A DNA stretch of 25,434 bases from Segatella salivae DSM 15606 (GTDB lineage Bacteria; Bacteroidota; Bacteroidia; Bacteroidales; Bacteroidaceae), in contig NZ_GL629647.1 in the NCBI RefSeq assembly GCF_000185845.1, positions 1,772,374 to 1,797,807 of the forward strand, given 5' to 3'. Position 1 is the first letter of the stretch. Each line of letters begins with the position of its first letter. A program made the position numbers and the translations under genes. Below, in pieces: positions 14,570 to 21,673 of this stretch. Under the pieces are notes generated by a model. It made no database searches. It had not been told where the DNA came from and saw only the letters and a list, made by a program, of their open reading frames with translations.

Positions 14570-14629
14570 GCGTGGTTTGCGCAACTGAGGAGTACAAACG
14601 CCAATGAACATTCATTCGCACTAAAAAAC

Positions 14630-14666
14630 AAAAAGAGGGAACCCATGTGTGGATTCCCTCTTTTTT
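14630..14666. terminator. Bidirectional terminator at the end of the sdh operon
   Basis: AAAAAGAGGGAA-CCCA pairs with TGG-TTCCCTCTTTTT around TGTG, with A-runs on one side and T6 on the other. It ends sdhB on the minus strand and could stop read-through from the sigma operon on the plus strand. Confidence 0.85.
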
Positions 14667-14704
14667 ATGCTTTATTTTGCCTCAGAACGTGAGGCAGAAA
14701 ACAC

Positions 14705-15463
14705 TTAATCACTGAGTTTTGCCTTGATAAACTCGCGGTTCAGACGAGCAATGTTGGCAATCTTTTCATTCTTAGGACAAACTGCTTCGCATGCACGTGT
14801 GTTCGTACAGTTACCAAATCCGAGTTCATCCATACGCAAAACCATAGCTTTAGCGCGGCGAGCTGCCTCAGGTTTACCTTGTGGAAGCAAAGCCAACTGG
14901 CTCACCTTAGAACTTACAAACAGCATTGCTGAGCCGTTCTTGCAGGCAGCTACGCAGGCACCGCAACCGATACAAGTAGCACAGTCCATAGCTTCGTCGG
15001 CATTATCCTTAGCGATGAGGATTGCGTTTGCATCCTGAGCCTGACCTGTTCTGATGGAAGTATAGCCGCCCGCTTGAATGATTTTATCGAATGCAGAGCG
15101 GTCAACCATGCAGTCTTTGATTACAGGGAAGCCTGCAGAACGCCAGGGTTCAACGGTGATAATGTCGCCATCGTTGAAACGACGCATGTAAAGTTGGCAG
15201 GTTGTTGCACCTCGTTCGGTCTTTCCATGAGGTGTTCCGTTGATGTAAAGTGAACACATACCGCAGATGCCTTCGCGGCAATCGTGGTCGAAAACGAAGG
15301 GTTCTTCACCGCCAGCGATAAGTTCTTCATTCAGAATATCAAGCATTTCAAGGAATGAAGTATCATCTGGAATGTTCTTCATCTCGTGTGTATCGAAATG
15401 TCCTTGGTCTTGAGGACCATTCTGTTTCCAATACTTTATTGTGAAAGATATACTCTTTGCCAT
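14705..15463 (-). CDS. sdhB: Succinate dehydrogenase/fumarate reductase iron-sulfur subunit
   Basis: Electron-transfer subunit linking the flavoprotein to the membrane cytochrome. All three cluster motifs are present: [2Fe-2S] with Cys62, Cys67, Cys70 and Cys89 (DCREGICGMC); [4Fe-4S] with Cys160, Cys163 and Cys166 (CATCIGC); and CTNTRACEAVCPK with Cys218, Cys224 and Cys228, shared with the [3Fe-4S] cluster. At 252 residues it is normal. In anaerobic Bacteroidales this complex works mainly as a fumarate reductase, producing succinate. It is last in the operon and is separated from sdhA by 536 bp containing a foreign-looking gene. Confidence 0.95.
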   Translation of the reverse strand: MAKSISFTIKYWKQNGPQDQGHFDTHEMKNIPDDTSFLEMLDILNEELIAGGEEPFVFDHDCREGICGMCSLYINGTPHGKTERGATTCQLYMRRFNDGDIITVEPWRSAGFPVIKDCMVDRSAFDKIIQAGGYTSIRTGQAQDANAILIAKDNADEAMDCATCIGCGACVAACKNGSAMLFVSSKVSQLALLPQGKPEAARRAKAMVLRMDELGFGNCTNTRACEAVCPKNEKIANIARLNREFIKAKLSD

Positions 15464-15476
15464 GATGTTATTTTTT

Positions 15477-15986
15477 AGTTGACAAGTAAACGAGTGGACG
15501 AGTAGACGGTTATTTGCCTAAAGATTTGATTAAACCAGTTAGCATTTTGATAATACTTTGAATATCAATCATTAACTGTTCTACCTCATCTAAAGAAATA
15601 TAACCTAAGTCCTTGGAAAGGATTAACTGAGTTTCAAGCTCACAAGCAGACCCTAATGATATGCTGAGAAAGTTCTCTCTTTCACGCAAATGAAGTCTAC
15701 CAAACCCCTCGGCAATGTTAGAAGGAATTGAGACTGCAGCCCGGCGCATTTGAGAAGTGAGTCCAAACACCTCATCATTTGGGAATAACTTAGTGGCTTT
15801 ATAGATAGCCAAGACAAAGTTCATCGCCTTTTGCCATACAATCAAATCCTTGTGGGTTGTCATGCCTTCCTACTACTTTTCCTTGTCTTTAATTAATAAA
15901 TTATTTATTAAATAAGTTGAGCAAGCCGATGAGTAAATGAGTTATTCATTAATAATAGAATCAATTAACTCGTCAACTTGTCAACT
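15477..15986. mobile_element. Putative cassette with a four-helix-bundle gene and 19-bp terminal inverted repeats
   Basis: AGTTGACAAGTAAACGAGT at 15477-15495 is repeated in inverted form at 15968-15986 with 17 of 19 matches. Further ACGAGT copies lie beside each end (15498-15503 and, reversed, 15991-15996 with ACTCGT). The ends enclose only the four-helix gene and an AT-rich stretch. The element sits exactly between sdhA and sdhB. No transposase and no clear target duplication are visible. Confidence 0.5.
15510..15863 (-). CDS. Four-helix-bundle protein, 23S rRNA intervening-sequence family
   Basis: 117 residues, all helical. The signature WQKAM near the N terminus and QMRRAAVSIPSNIAEGFGR at about 38-56 are typical of the family (TIGR02436-like), first known from intervening sequences in 23S rRNA genes. 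No enzymatic function is established; these proteins form pentameric bundles and the genes are scattered widely in Bacteroidetes. It is transcribed in the same direction as sdh, lies between sdhA and sdhB, and is flanked by inverted repeats, so it looks like a passenger of a small selfish element rather than part of the respiratory complex. Confidence 0.85.
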   Translation of the reverse strand: MTTHKDLIVWQKAMNFVLAIYKATKLFPNDEVFGLTSQMRRAAVSIPSNIAEGFGRLHLRERENFLSISLGSACELETQLILSKDLGYISLDEVEQLMIDIQSIIKMLTGLIKSLGK

Positions 15987-15999
15987 TCCCACTCGTTAA

Positions 16000-17982
16000 C
16001 TAGTTTTTATAGTTACGTGTTTGAACTTTAATAGCCTCGTATTCGAGAGGTTCTTTGATCAACTCTGGAGCCTTAGTATCGTCTCCTTGGTATTCCCAGC
16101 AGCCGACATAGAAGAAGTTTTGGTCATCACGTTTAGCCTCTCCTTCTTCTGTTTGATGCTCTTCGCGGAAGTGACCACCACAACTTTCCTCACGATGTAG
16201 GGCGTCATAAGCGATAAGTTCGCCCATCAAGATGAAGTCACGCAAGTGGATTGCCTTGTCAAGCTCAATGTTAAGACCCTCTTTCTTGCCTGGAATAAAG
16301 AGGTTAGTATTAAACTCTTCGCGAATCTGTTTGAGTTGTTTCAGACCCTCTTCAAGGCCTTCTTTCGTGCGACCCATACCCACATGTTCCCACATAATGT
16401 GGCCAAGTTCTTTGTGAATAGAGTCAACAGAGCGCTTACCTTGAATGCCCATGAGGCGATCAATCTCTTTCTTTACACCCTCTTCTGCCTCAGCAAATTC
16501 AGCGCGGTCGGTTGAAACCTTACCCCATAGCGACTGATCTGCGAGATAATTCTGAATGGTATATGGCAAAACGAAATAGCCGTCAGCCAGTCCTTGCATC
16601 AAAGCAGAAGCACCAAGTCGGTTAGCTCCGTGGTCAGAGAAGTTGCACTCACCGATAGAGAACAAGCCCGGCACGGTGGTCATCAACTCATAGTCTACCC
16701 AGATACCACCCATTGTATAGTGGATAGCAGGGAAGATCATCATTGGATTATAGTATTTCACGCCGTTAATCTCATTGGCAATTTCGCCAGGATTGACGTC
16801 GGTAATCTCTTCATACATGTCGAAGAGGTTTCCATAACGCTGGAGAATCGTGTCGATTCCGAGGCGATTGATTGACTCAGAGAAGTCGAGGAATACCGCT
16901 AATCCCGTATTGTTTACGCCGTAACCCTTGTCACATCGTTCCTTAGCTGCACGTGAAGCGACGTCGCGAGGAACAAGATTTCCGAAGGCAGGATAACGTC
17001 TTTCGAGGTAGTAATCACGGTCTTCTTCTGGGATGTCTGAACCCTTTTTAGTTCCTTCTTGCAGTGCTTTTGCGTCCTCAAGTTTCTTTGGAACCCAGAT
17101 GCGTCCATCGTTACGGAGAGACTCTGACATAAGGGTTAGCTTAGATTGCTTGTCACCATGCACAGGAATACAGGTCGGGTGGATCTGTACATAAGAAGGA
17201 TTGGCCATGTAAGCACCCTTACGATAGCACTGAACGGCTGCGGTACAGTTGCATCCCATAGCATTGGTTGAGAGGAAATATGTGTTTCCGTAACCACCCG
17301 TTGCAATGACAACAGCATTTGCAGTGAAGCGTTCGAGCTCACCGGTAATTAGGTTTTTCGCAATGATTCCACGTGCATGTCCGTCGACAATCACTACATC
17401 TTCCATCTCATAACGCGTGTAAAGCTTCACCTTTCCAGTTTGAATCTGGCGGCTTAATGAAGAATATGCGCCAAGAAGTAGCTGCTGACCAGTCTGTCCT
17501 TTGGCATAGAATGTACGGCTAACTTGCGCTCCTCCGAATGAGCGATTGGCCAACATACCACCATATTCACGTGCAAAAGGAACACCTTGTGCCACACACT
17601 GGTCGATGATATCATTTGAAACCTCGGCTAAACGATAAACGTTGGCCTCGCGAGCACGGTAATCTCCGCCCTTAACGGTATCGTAAAAGAGACGATAAAC
17701 AGAGTCGCCGTCGTTCTGATAGTTCTTTGCTGCGTTAATACCTCCTTGCGCAGCAATAGAGTGAGCGCGTCGAGGTGAGTCTTGAATACAGAAGTTTAAC
17801 ACGTTGAAACCCATCTCGCCAAGAGATGCAGCAGCACTGGCGCCGGCCAAACCTGTACCAACAACGATCACGTCTAATTTCAATTTATTCTTTGGATTGA
17901 CCAAACGCTGGTGAGCCTTATAGTTGGTCCACTTCTCAGCTACTGGTCCTTCAGGTATTCTGGAGTTTAATGTCTTCGTCAT
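16000..17982 (-). CDS. sdhA: Succinate dehydrogenase/fumarate reductase flavoprotein subunit
   Basis: Catalytic subunit with covalently bound FAD. The dinucleotide motif is VVGTGLAGASAA (about 40-51). The FAD-linking histidine is probably His74 in RRAHSIAAQGGINAA. The substrate-site motif HPT is at 268-270, and GECNFSDHGANRLGASALMQGLADGYF forms the C-terminal FAD contact. At 660 residues it is the long form found in Bacteroidetes. It follows sdhC by 52 bp. Its stop codon abuts the inverted repeats of the cassette that separates it from sdhB. Confidence 0.95.
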   Translation of the reverse strand: MTKTLNSRIPEGPVAEKWTNYKAHQRLVNPKNKLKLDVIVVGTGLAGASAAASLGEMGFNVLNFCIQDSPRRAHSIAAQGGINAAKNYQNDGDSVYRLFYDTVKGGDYRAREANVYRLAEVSNDIIDQCVAQGVPFAREYGGMLANRSFGGAQVSRTFYAKGQTGQQLLLGAYSSLSRQIQTGKVKLYTRYEMEDVVIVDGHARGIIAKNLITGELERFTANAVVIATGGYGNTYFLSTNAMGCNCTAAVQCYRKGAYMANPSYVQIHPTCIPVHGDKQSKLTLMSESLRNDGRIWVPKKLEDAKALQEGTKKGSDIPEEDRDYYLERRYPAFGNLVPRDVASRAAKERCDKGYGVNNTGLAVFLDFSESINRLGIDTILQRYGNLFDMYEEITDVNPGEIANEINGVKYYNPMMIFPAIHYTMGGIWVDYELMTTVPGLFSIGECNFSDHGANRLGASALMQGLADGYFVLPYTIQNYLADQSLWGKVSTDRAEFAEAEEGVKKEIDRLMGIQGKRSVDSIHKELGHIMWEHVGMGRTKEGLEEGLKQLKQIREEFNTNLFIPGKKEGLNIELDKAIHLRDFILMGELIAYDALHREESCGGHFREEHQTEEGEAKRDDQNFFYVGCWEYQGDDTKAPELIKEPLEYEAIKVQTRNYKN

Positions 17983-18034
17983 GATTGTTCTTAATTAAAT
18001 ATTCATTTGAAATCACTAATAATGCAAAATCAGT

Positions 18035-18721
18035 TTATGCAGCACAATGAAGGCTTGGCGCACAACCGAAAGCAAAGGCTAATACTACGACAAGGAAAGC
18101 CAACATCAACAATGTTACATAAATAGTGCCGATAACTTTCCAGCGATTAAACCACACCTTACCATTGATTCCGATTGTCTGCATAGCGCTCCAGAAACCG
18201 TGAGAGAGGTGATACCACAACGCAACTATCCAAATAACATAGAGTATAACGTACACTTTGCTCTGGAAAGTTGCACGGATCAAGCCGAAGCCATCTGTTG
18301 GTTCAAGCACTGTACGCATGCCAACGAGCTCGGCAAACATCATGTTATACCAGAAGTTAAACAAGTGAAGAGCAAGTCCTAAGAGCACGATGATACCAAG
18401 AACCAACATGTTTTGGCTGGCCCACTCTACCTTTTCAGGCTTCGCAGTGACCTCATAACGGTTGGCACCACGGGCACTTCGGTTCTGTGCGGTAAGGATA
18501 AAAGCATAAACAATGTGGCAAACTGCCAAAGCACCAAGTGCTACAGTTGCCGCAACAGCATACCAGTTAGACCCCAAAAGCTCACAAATGATATTGTAAG
18601 CTCTTCCAGAGAAGAGCGCAACAACATTCATACAGCAGTGGAAAGTCATGAATAGAATCAATGCAATGCCCGTTAAAGACATCACAACCTTTCTACCAAT
18701 AGATGAGTTGATTAACCACAT
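18035..18721 (-). CDS. sdhC: Succinate dehydrogenase/fumarate reductase cytochrome b subunit (b558 family)
   Basis: Di-haem membrane anchor that exchanges electrons with menaquinone. 228 residues with five hydrophobic segments (about 12-37, 52-76, 104-126, 152-176, 195-218), as in the single-anchor type of Wolinella and Bacillus. Candidate haem histidines are His28, His69, His119 and His171 (or His174), one per helix in the first four. It is first in the sdhC-sdhA-sdhB operon and has a full-consensus promoter about 150 bp upstream. Confidence 0.92.
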   Translation of the reverse strand: MWLINSSIGRKVVMSLTGIALILFMTFHCCMNVVALFSGRAYNIICELLGSNWYAVAATVALGALAVCHIVYAFILTAQNRSARGANRYEVTAKPEKVEWASQNMLVLGIIVLLGLALHLFNFWYNMMFAELVGMRTVLEPTDGFGLIRATFQSKVYVILYVIWIVALWYHLSHGFWSAMQTIGINGKVWFNRWKVIGTIYVTLLMLAFLVVVLAFAFGCAPSLHCAA

Positions 18722-18806
18722 AAATGATTGATTTTTAATTATTTAATATTTGATAATGTACAATCGACACCGCATAACAGAACAAATCATGCCCTCAAAG
18801 AGCACG

Positions 18807-18851
18807 CTCACTACCTCATATTAGGTAGTATTACCCCATATTTTTAGTGAG
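18807..18851 (-). promoter_or_regulatory. Alternative hairpins in the sdhC leader
   Basis: ACTACCT (18810-18816) pairs with AGGTAGT (18823-18829), while the overlapping CTCACT (18807-18812) pairs with AGTGAG (18846-18851). The two pairings exclude each other. This may be a switch in the sdhC mRNA leader; function is speculative. Confidence 0.3.
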
Positions 18852-18871
18852 TTACCCTTTAAAATGCAGTG

Positions 18872-18902
18872 CAAAAATACTATATTTTGATGATAAATCA
18901 AA
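18872..18902 (-). promoter_or_regulatory. sdhC operon promoter, full consensus
   Basis: On the minus strand, TTTG (18902-18899), a 19-bp spacer, then TATTTTTG (18879-18872). Both elements match the Bacteroidetes consensus. The leader would be about 145 bases. It is divergent from the mnmG promoter and the two are only about 30 bp apart. Confidence 0.75.
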
Positions 18903-18933
18903 GCTAATCCATAAAAAAACCAATTTTATTTCT

Positions 18934-18941
18934 TACTTTTG
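18934..18941 (+). promoter_or_regulatory. -7 element of the mnmG promoter
   Basis: TACTTTTG fits TAnnTTTG, 21 bp before the mnmG ATG. The TTG at its end is in frame with mnmG but is promoter sequence, not the start. No clear -33 TTTG. Confidence 0.55.
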
Positions 18942-18962
18942 CGAAAAATAAAAAGATTCTCA

Positions 18963-20834
18963 ATGTATTTTAATTATGACGTAATTGTTATCGGAGGTGG
19001 CCATGCTGGTTGTGAAGCCGCTGTGGCATCAGCTCGCATGGGGGCTAAAACCTGCTTGATAACAATGGACATGAACAAGGTTGGTCAAATGAGTTGCAAT
19101 CCTGCTGTGGGTGGAATTGCAAAGGGACAAATCGTTAGAGAAATCGATGCTTTGGGTGGACAGATGGGCAGAGTAACTGATAAAACCGCCATACAATTCC
19201 GCATGTTGAACATCGGAAAGGGTCCCGCGGTGTGGAGTCCACGGGCACAATGCGACCGAGGTAAGTTCATTTGGGAGTGGAGAACAACGCTCGACAACAC
19301 TGACAATCTTGACATTTGGCAAGACGAAGTCAATGAACTCATCGTTCAAAATCACGAGGCAATTGGAGTTAAAACGATATGGGACGTGGAGTTTTATGCC
19401 AAGAGTATTGTCGTCACCGCAGGCACTTTTCTAAATGGATTGATGCACATCGGCCACAAAATGATAGAAGGTGGCCGTTGCGCCGAACCCGCTGTGCACC
19501 ACTTTACGGAAAGTATCACCCGATGGGGCATTACATCTTCGCGCATGAAAACAGGCACTCCAGTGAGAATTGACAAGCGAAGTGTCGACTTCAATGCCAT
19601 GGAAGAGCAGCAAGGCGACCATGACTTTCATCAGTTTAGTTACTTAAACGAGCACCGAACCTTACGCCAATTACCGTGTTGGACAACGTATACCAACGCT
19701 GCCGTTCATGAGGAATTGCAAAAAGGATTGGCTGATTCTCCTTTATTTAATGGACAGATTCAGAGCACAGGACCACGCTATTGTCCGTCGATTGAGACTA
19801 AACTTGTCACCTTCCCCGACAAACATCAGCACCCACTCTTCCTCGAACCAGAAGGAGAAAACACAAACGAGATGTACTTAAACGGGTTTTCTTCAAGCAT
19901 GCCGATGGACGTTCAGCTGGCTGCTTTGCATAAGATTCCGGCCTTAAGAGAGGCAAAAATATACCGACCAGGCTATGCAATAGAATACGATTACTTTGAT
20001 CCTACACAACTAAAACACTCGTTGGAATCGAAGATTCTTAGTGGTTTATTCTTTGCCGGACAAGTAAACGGAACGACAGGTTACGAGGAAGCAGGAGGTC
20101 AAGGCATAGTAGCGGGCATCAATGCTGCCTTGAAATGCAGCGGAAGTGAACCCTTTGTGATGCAAAGAGACCAAAGCTATATCGGCGTACTCATCGATGA
20201 TTTGACCACAAAAGGCGTTGATGAACCCTACCGAATGTTTACTTCTCGTGCGGAATATCGCATCTTATTACGCCAAGATGACGCTGATGCGCGCCTCACA
20301 GAAAAGGCATACGAGTTAGGCATTGCAACCAGAGAGCGTTACGATTGGTGGCTACAGAAGAAAGAAGCTGTCCAGCGTTTGATTGATTTTTGCAAGGATT
20401 TTCCGATTAAAGCGCAAGAAATCAATTCAGAACTTGAGGCCTTAGGCACCACTCCCCTACGCGCTGGATGTAAACTTTCCGATTTAATCGCGCGACCACA
20501 TCTAACACTTCAAAACCTTTCTGAAATCATTCCTGCACTCAAAGAGGCTATAAACTTGTCCGAAAACAGGAAAGAAGAAATTGCCGAAGCAGCCGAAATA
20601 CAACTCAAATATCAAGGATATATCGAACGAGAAAAGTTGATTGCCGACAAGATGCACCGCTTAGAGAATATCAAAATCAAAGGAAGATTCAAGTATAGTG
20701 AGCTTCATGAGATTTCAACGGAAGGCCGTCAAAAACTCGAAAAGATTAATCCCGAGACCTTAGCACAGGCAAGTAGAATACCAGGAGTATCTCCGAGTGA
20801 CATCAACGTATTGCTTGTTTTACTCGGAAGATAA
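18963..20834 (+). CDS. mnmG: tRNA uridine-5-carboxymethylaminomethyl synthesis enzyme, FAD subunit
   Basis: With MnmE it installs the carboxymethylaminomethyl group at wobble uridine 34. Starting at the ATG at 18963 it has 623 residues, the normal length. The FAD-binding VIVIGGGHAGCEAAVASARMG is at residues 6-26, then MSCNPAVGGIAKGQIVREIDALGG and the family motif NGTTGYEEAGGQGIVAGINAA near 365. The in-frame TTG at 18939 lies in the promoter and is rejected. mnmG is often near the chromosome origin, consistent with the parS-like sites after it. Its transcript ends in a hairpin that contains one of these sites. Confidence 0.95.
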   Translation: MYFNYDVIVIGGGHAGCEAAVASARMGAKTCLITMDMNKVGQMSCNPAVGGIAKGQIVREIDALGGQMGRVTDKTAIQFRMLNIGKGPAVWSPRAQCDRGKFIWEWRTTLDNTDNLDIWQDEVNELIVQNHEAIGVKTIWDVEFYAKSIVVTAGTFLNGLMHIGHKMIEGGRCAEPAVHHFTESITRWGITSSRMKTGTPVRIDKRSVDFNAMEEQQGDHDFHQFSYLNEHRTLRQLPCWTTYTNAAVHEELQKGLADSPLFNGQIQSTGPRYCPSIETKLVTFPDKHQHPLFLEPEGENTNEMYLNGFSSSMPMDVQLAALHKIPALREAKIYRPGYAIEYDYFDPTQLKHSLESKILSGLFFAGQVNGTTGYEEAGGQGIVAGINAALKCSGSEPFVMQRDQSYIGVLIDDLTTKGVDEPYRMFTSRAEYRILLRQDDADARLTEKAYELGIATRERYDWWLQKKEAVQRLIDFCKDFPIKAQEINSELEALGTTPLRAGCKLSDLIARPHLTLQNLSEIIPALKEAINLSENRKEEIAEAAEIQLKYQGYIEREKLIADKMHRLENIKIKGRFKYSELHEISTEGRQKLEKINPETLAQASRIPGVSPSDINVLLVLLGR

Positions 20835-20870
20835 ACCTTTCGCGCGCAAGAAGGAAGCGATTCGTAAAGC

Positions 20871-20919
20871 AAACCAATGTTTCACGTGAAACAGAAACAT
20901 ATATATCTTATTGGTTTTT
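20871..20919 (+). terminator. mnmG terminator enclosing a parS-like site
   Basis: AAACCAAT (20871-20878) pairs with ATTGGTTT (20910-20917), followed by more T. The parS palindrome forms an inner hairpin. The outer arm and T-run are visible; terminator activity is inferred. Confidence 0.5.
20878..20893. promoter_or_regulatory. parS-like site 1 (ParB-binding centromere)
   Basis: TGTTTCACGTGAAACA is a perfect 16-bp palindrome and matches the widely conserved bacterial parS consensus. A further half-site, ACGTGAAAC, lies at about 20942-20950. ParB would load here to organise and segregate the origin region. Confidence 0.8.
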
Positions 20920-20982
20920 AGCCCATTAGGTGTTAAACAAAAACGTGAAACTGAAAATAAAATGAATGGAATCATCGAACGA

Positions 20983-21025
20983 TTTGCGTCATTTCATCTT
21001 GCAATATGAGTCAAATTGCGCGGTA
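20983..21025 (+). repeat. Dispersed intergenic repeat before apt
   Basis: TTTGCGTCATTTCATC (20983-20998) is identical to 6857-6872. It is followed by CAAATTGCGCGGTAAAATC, related to CAAATGGCGCGGTAAAGTG at 14551. The two halves are roughly inverted relative to each other. No apt promoter is obvious in this 232-bp gap. Confidence 0.5.
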
Positions 21026-21066
21026 AAATCATACAAACGAAAACGAATAAAAACATAACATACAAC

Positions 21067-21597
21067 ATGAACAAACAAGTATTATTAGACAATCTGCGTT
21101 GCATCCCCGACTGGCCCATTCAAGGTGTGAACTTCAGAGACGTGACTACCCTATTCAAAAGCGCCGAAGCACTCAAAGAAATCACTGAGGAAATGTGTGA
21201 TATCTACGCAGATAAGGGAATAACTAAAATCGTAGGAATCGAAAGCCGAGGCTTTGTGATGTCGTCAGCTGTTGCCGTTCGTTTGGGCGCCGGCGTTGTT
21301 TTATGCCGCAAACCCGGTAAACTCCCTTGCGAAACCGTACAGGAAAGTTACGCAAAAGAATATGGTATAGACACCATAGAGATTCATAAGGATGCCATAA
21401 ACGAAAATGATGTCGTGCTGCTTCACGACGATTTACTCGCTACAGGAGGTACAATGAAGGCAGCTTGTAACTTAGTAAAGAAATTCAAACCAAAGAAAAT
21501 ATATTGTAATTTCATTATAGAATTGAACTCAGAGTTCCCTAACAGCCGTGCGCTTTTCGACAAAGATATAGAGATTTCCTCTTTACTTCAATTCTAA
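21067..21597 (+). CDS. apt: Adenine phosphoribosyltransferase
   Basis: Purine salvage: adenine plus PRPP gives AMP and pyrophosphate, in the cytoplasm. From the ATG at 21067 it has 176 residues, normal for the family; the 17 residues read upstream come from the dispersed repeat and are not part of it. The N-terminal IPDWPIQGVNFRDVTTLF, the flexible-loop segment CRKPGKLPCET (80-90) and the PRPP-binding motif VVLLHDDLLATGGTMKA (116-132) are all present. It lies between the two parS-like sites. Confidence 0.95.
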   Translation: MNKQVLLDNLRCIPDWPIQGVNFRDVTTLFKSAEALKEITEEMCDIYADKGITKIVGIESRGFVMSSAVAVRLGAGVVLCRKPGKLPCETVQESYAKEYGIDTIEIHKDAINENDVVLLHDDLLATGGTMKAACNLVKKFKPKKIYCNFIIELNSEFPNSRALFDKDIEISSLLQF

Positions 21598-21601
21598 AAT
21601 C

Positions 21602-21647
21602 AAAGGAGAAGATTTATGTTTCACGTGAAACAAAAATCTTCTCTTTT
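21602..21647. terminator. apt terminator enclosing a parS-like site
   Basis: AAAGGAGAAGATTT (left) pairs with AAATCTTCTCTTT (right) and continues through the parS palindrome, giving an arm of about 23 bp with two or three mismatches. T-rich sequence follows (21644-21652). It could end the apt transcript. Confidence 0.6.
21617..21632. promoter_or_regulatory. parS-like site 2 (ParB-binding centromere)
   Basis: A second exact TGTTTCACGTGAAACA, 739 bp from the first, 42 bp before uvrC. Two perfect 16-bp copies this close are very unlikely by chance. Confidence 0.8.
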
Positions 21648-21673
21648 ACTTTATATAAAGGGAGTTCACGCCT

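Noticed and set aside
14281..14704. Possible tRNA or small RNA gene in the long gap
   Set aside because: No tRNA-like arms and no promoter-hairpin-T-run arrangement for a discrete RNA apart from the sdhB terminator.
16953..17580. Further CACGTG sites as parS candidates
   Set aside because: They lack the TGTTT/AAACA arms and lie within sdhA coding sequence.
18939..18962. In-frame TTG start for mnmG
   Set aside because: The TTG is part of the -7 promoter element; MYFNYDVIVIGGG from 18963 is the normal N terminus.
21016..21066. Upstream start for apt
   Set aside because: The extra 17 residues come from the dispersed repeat; family members start at MNKQVLLDNLRCIPDW or equivalent.
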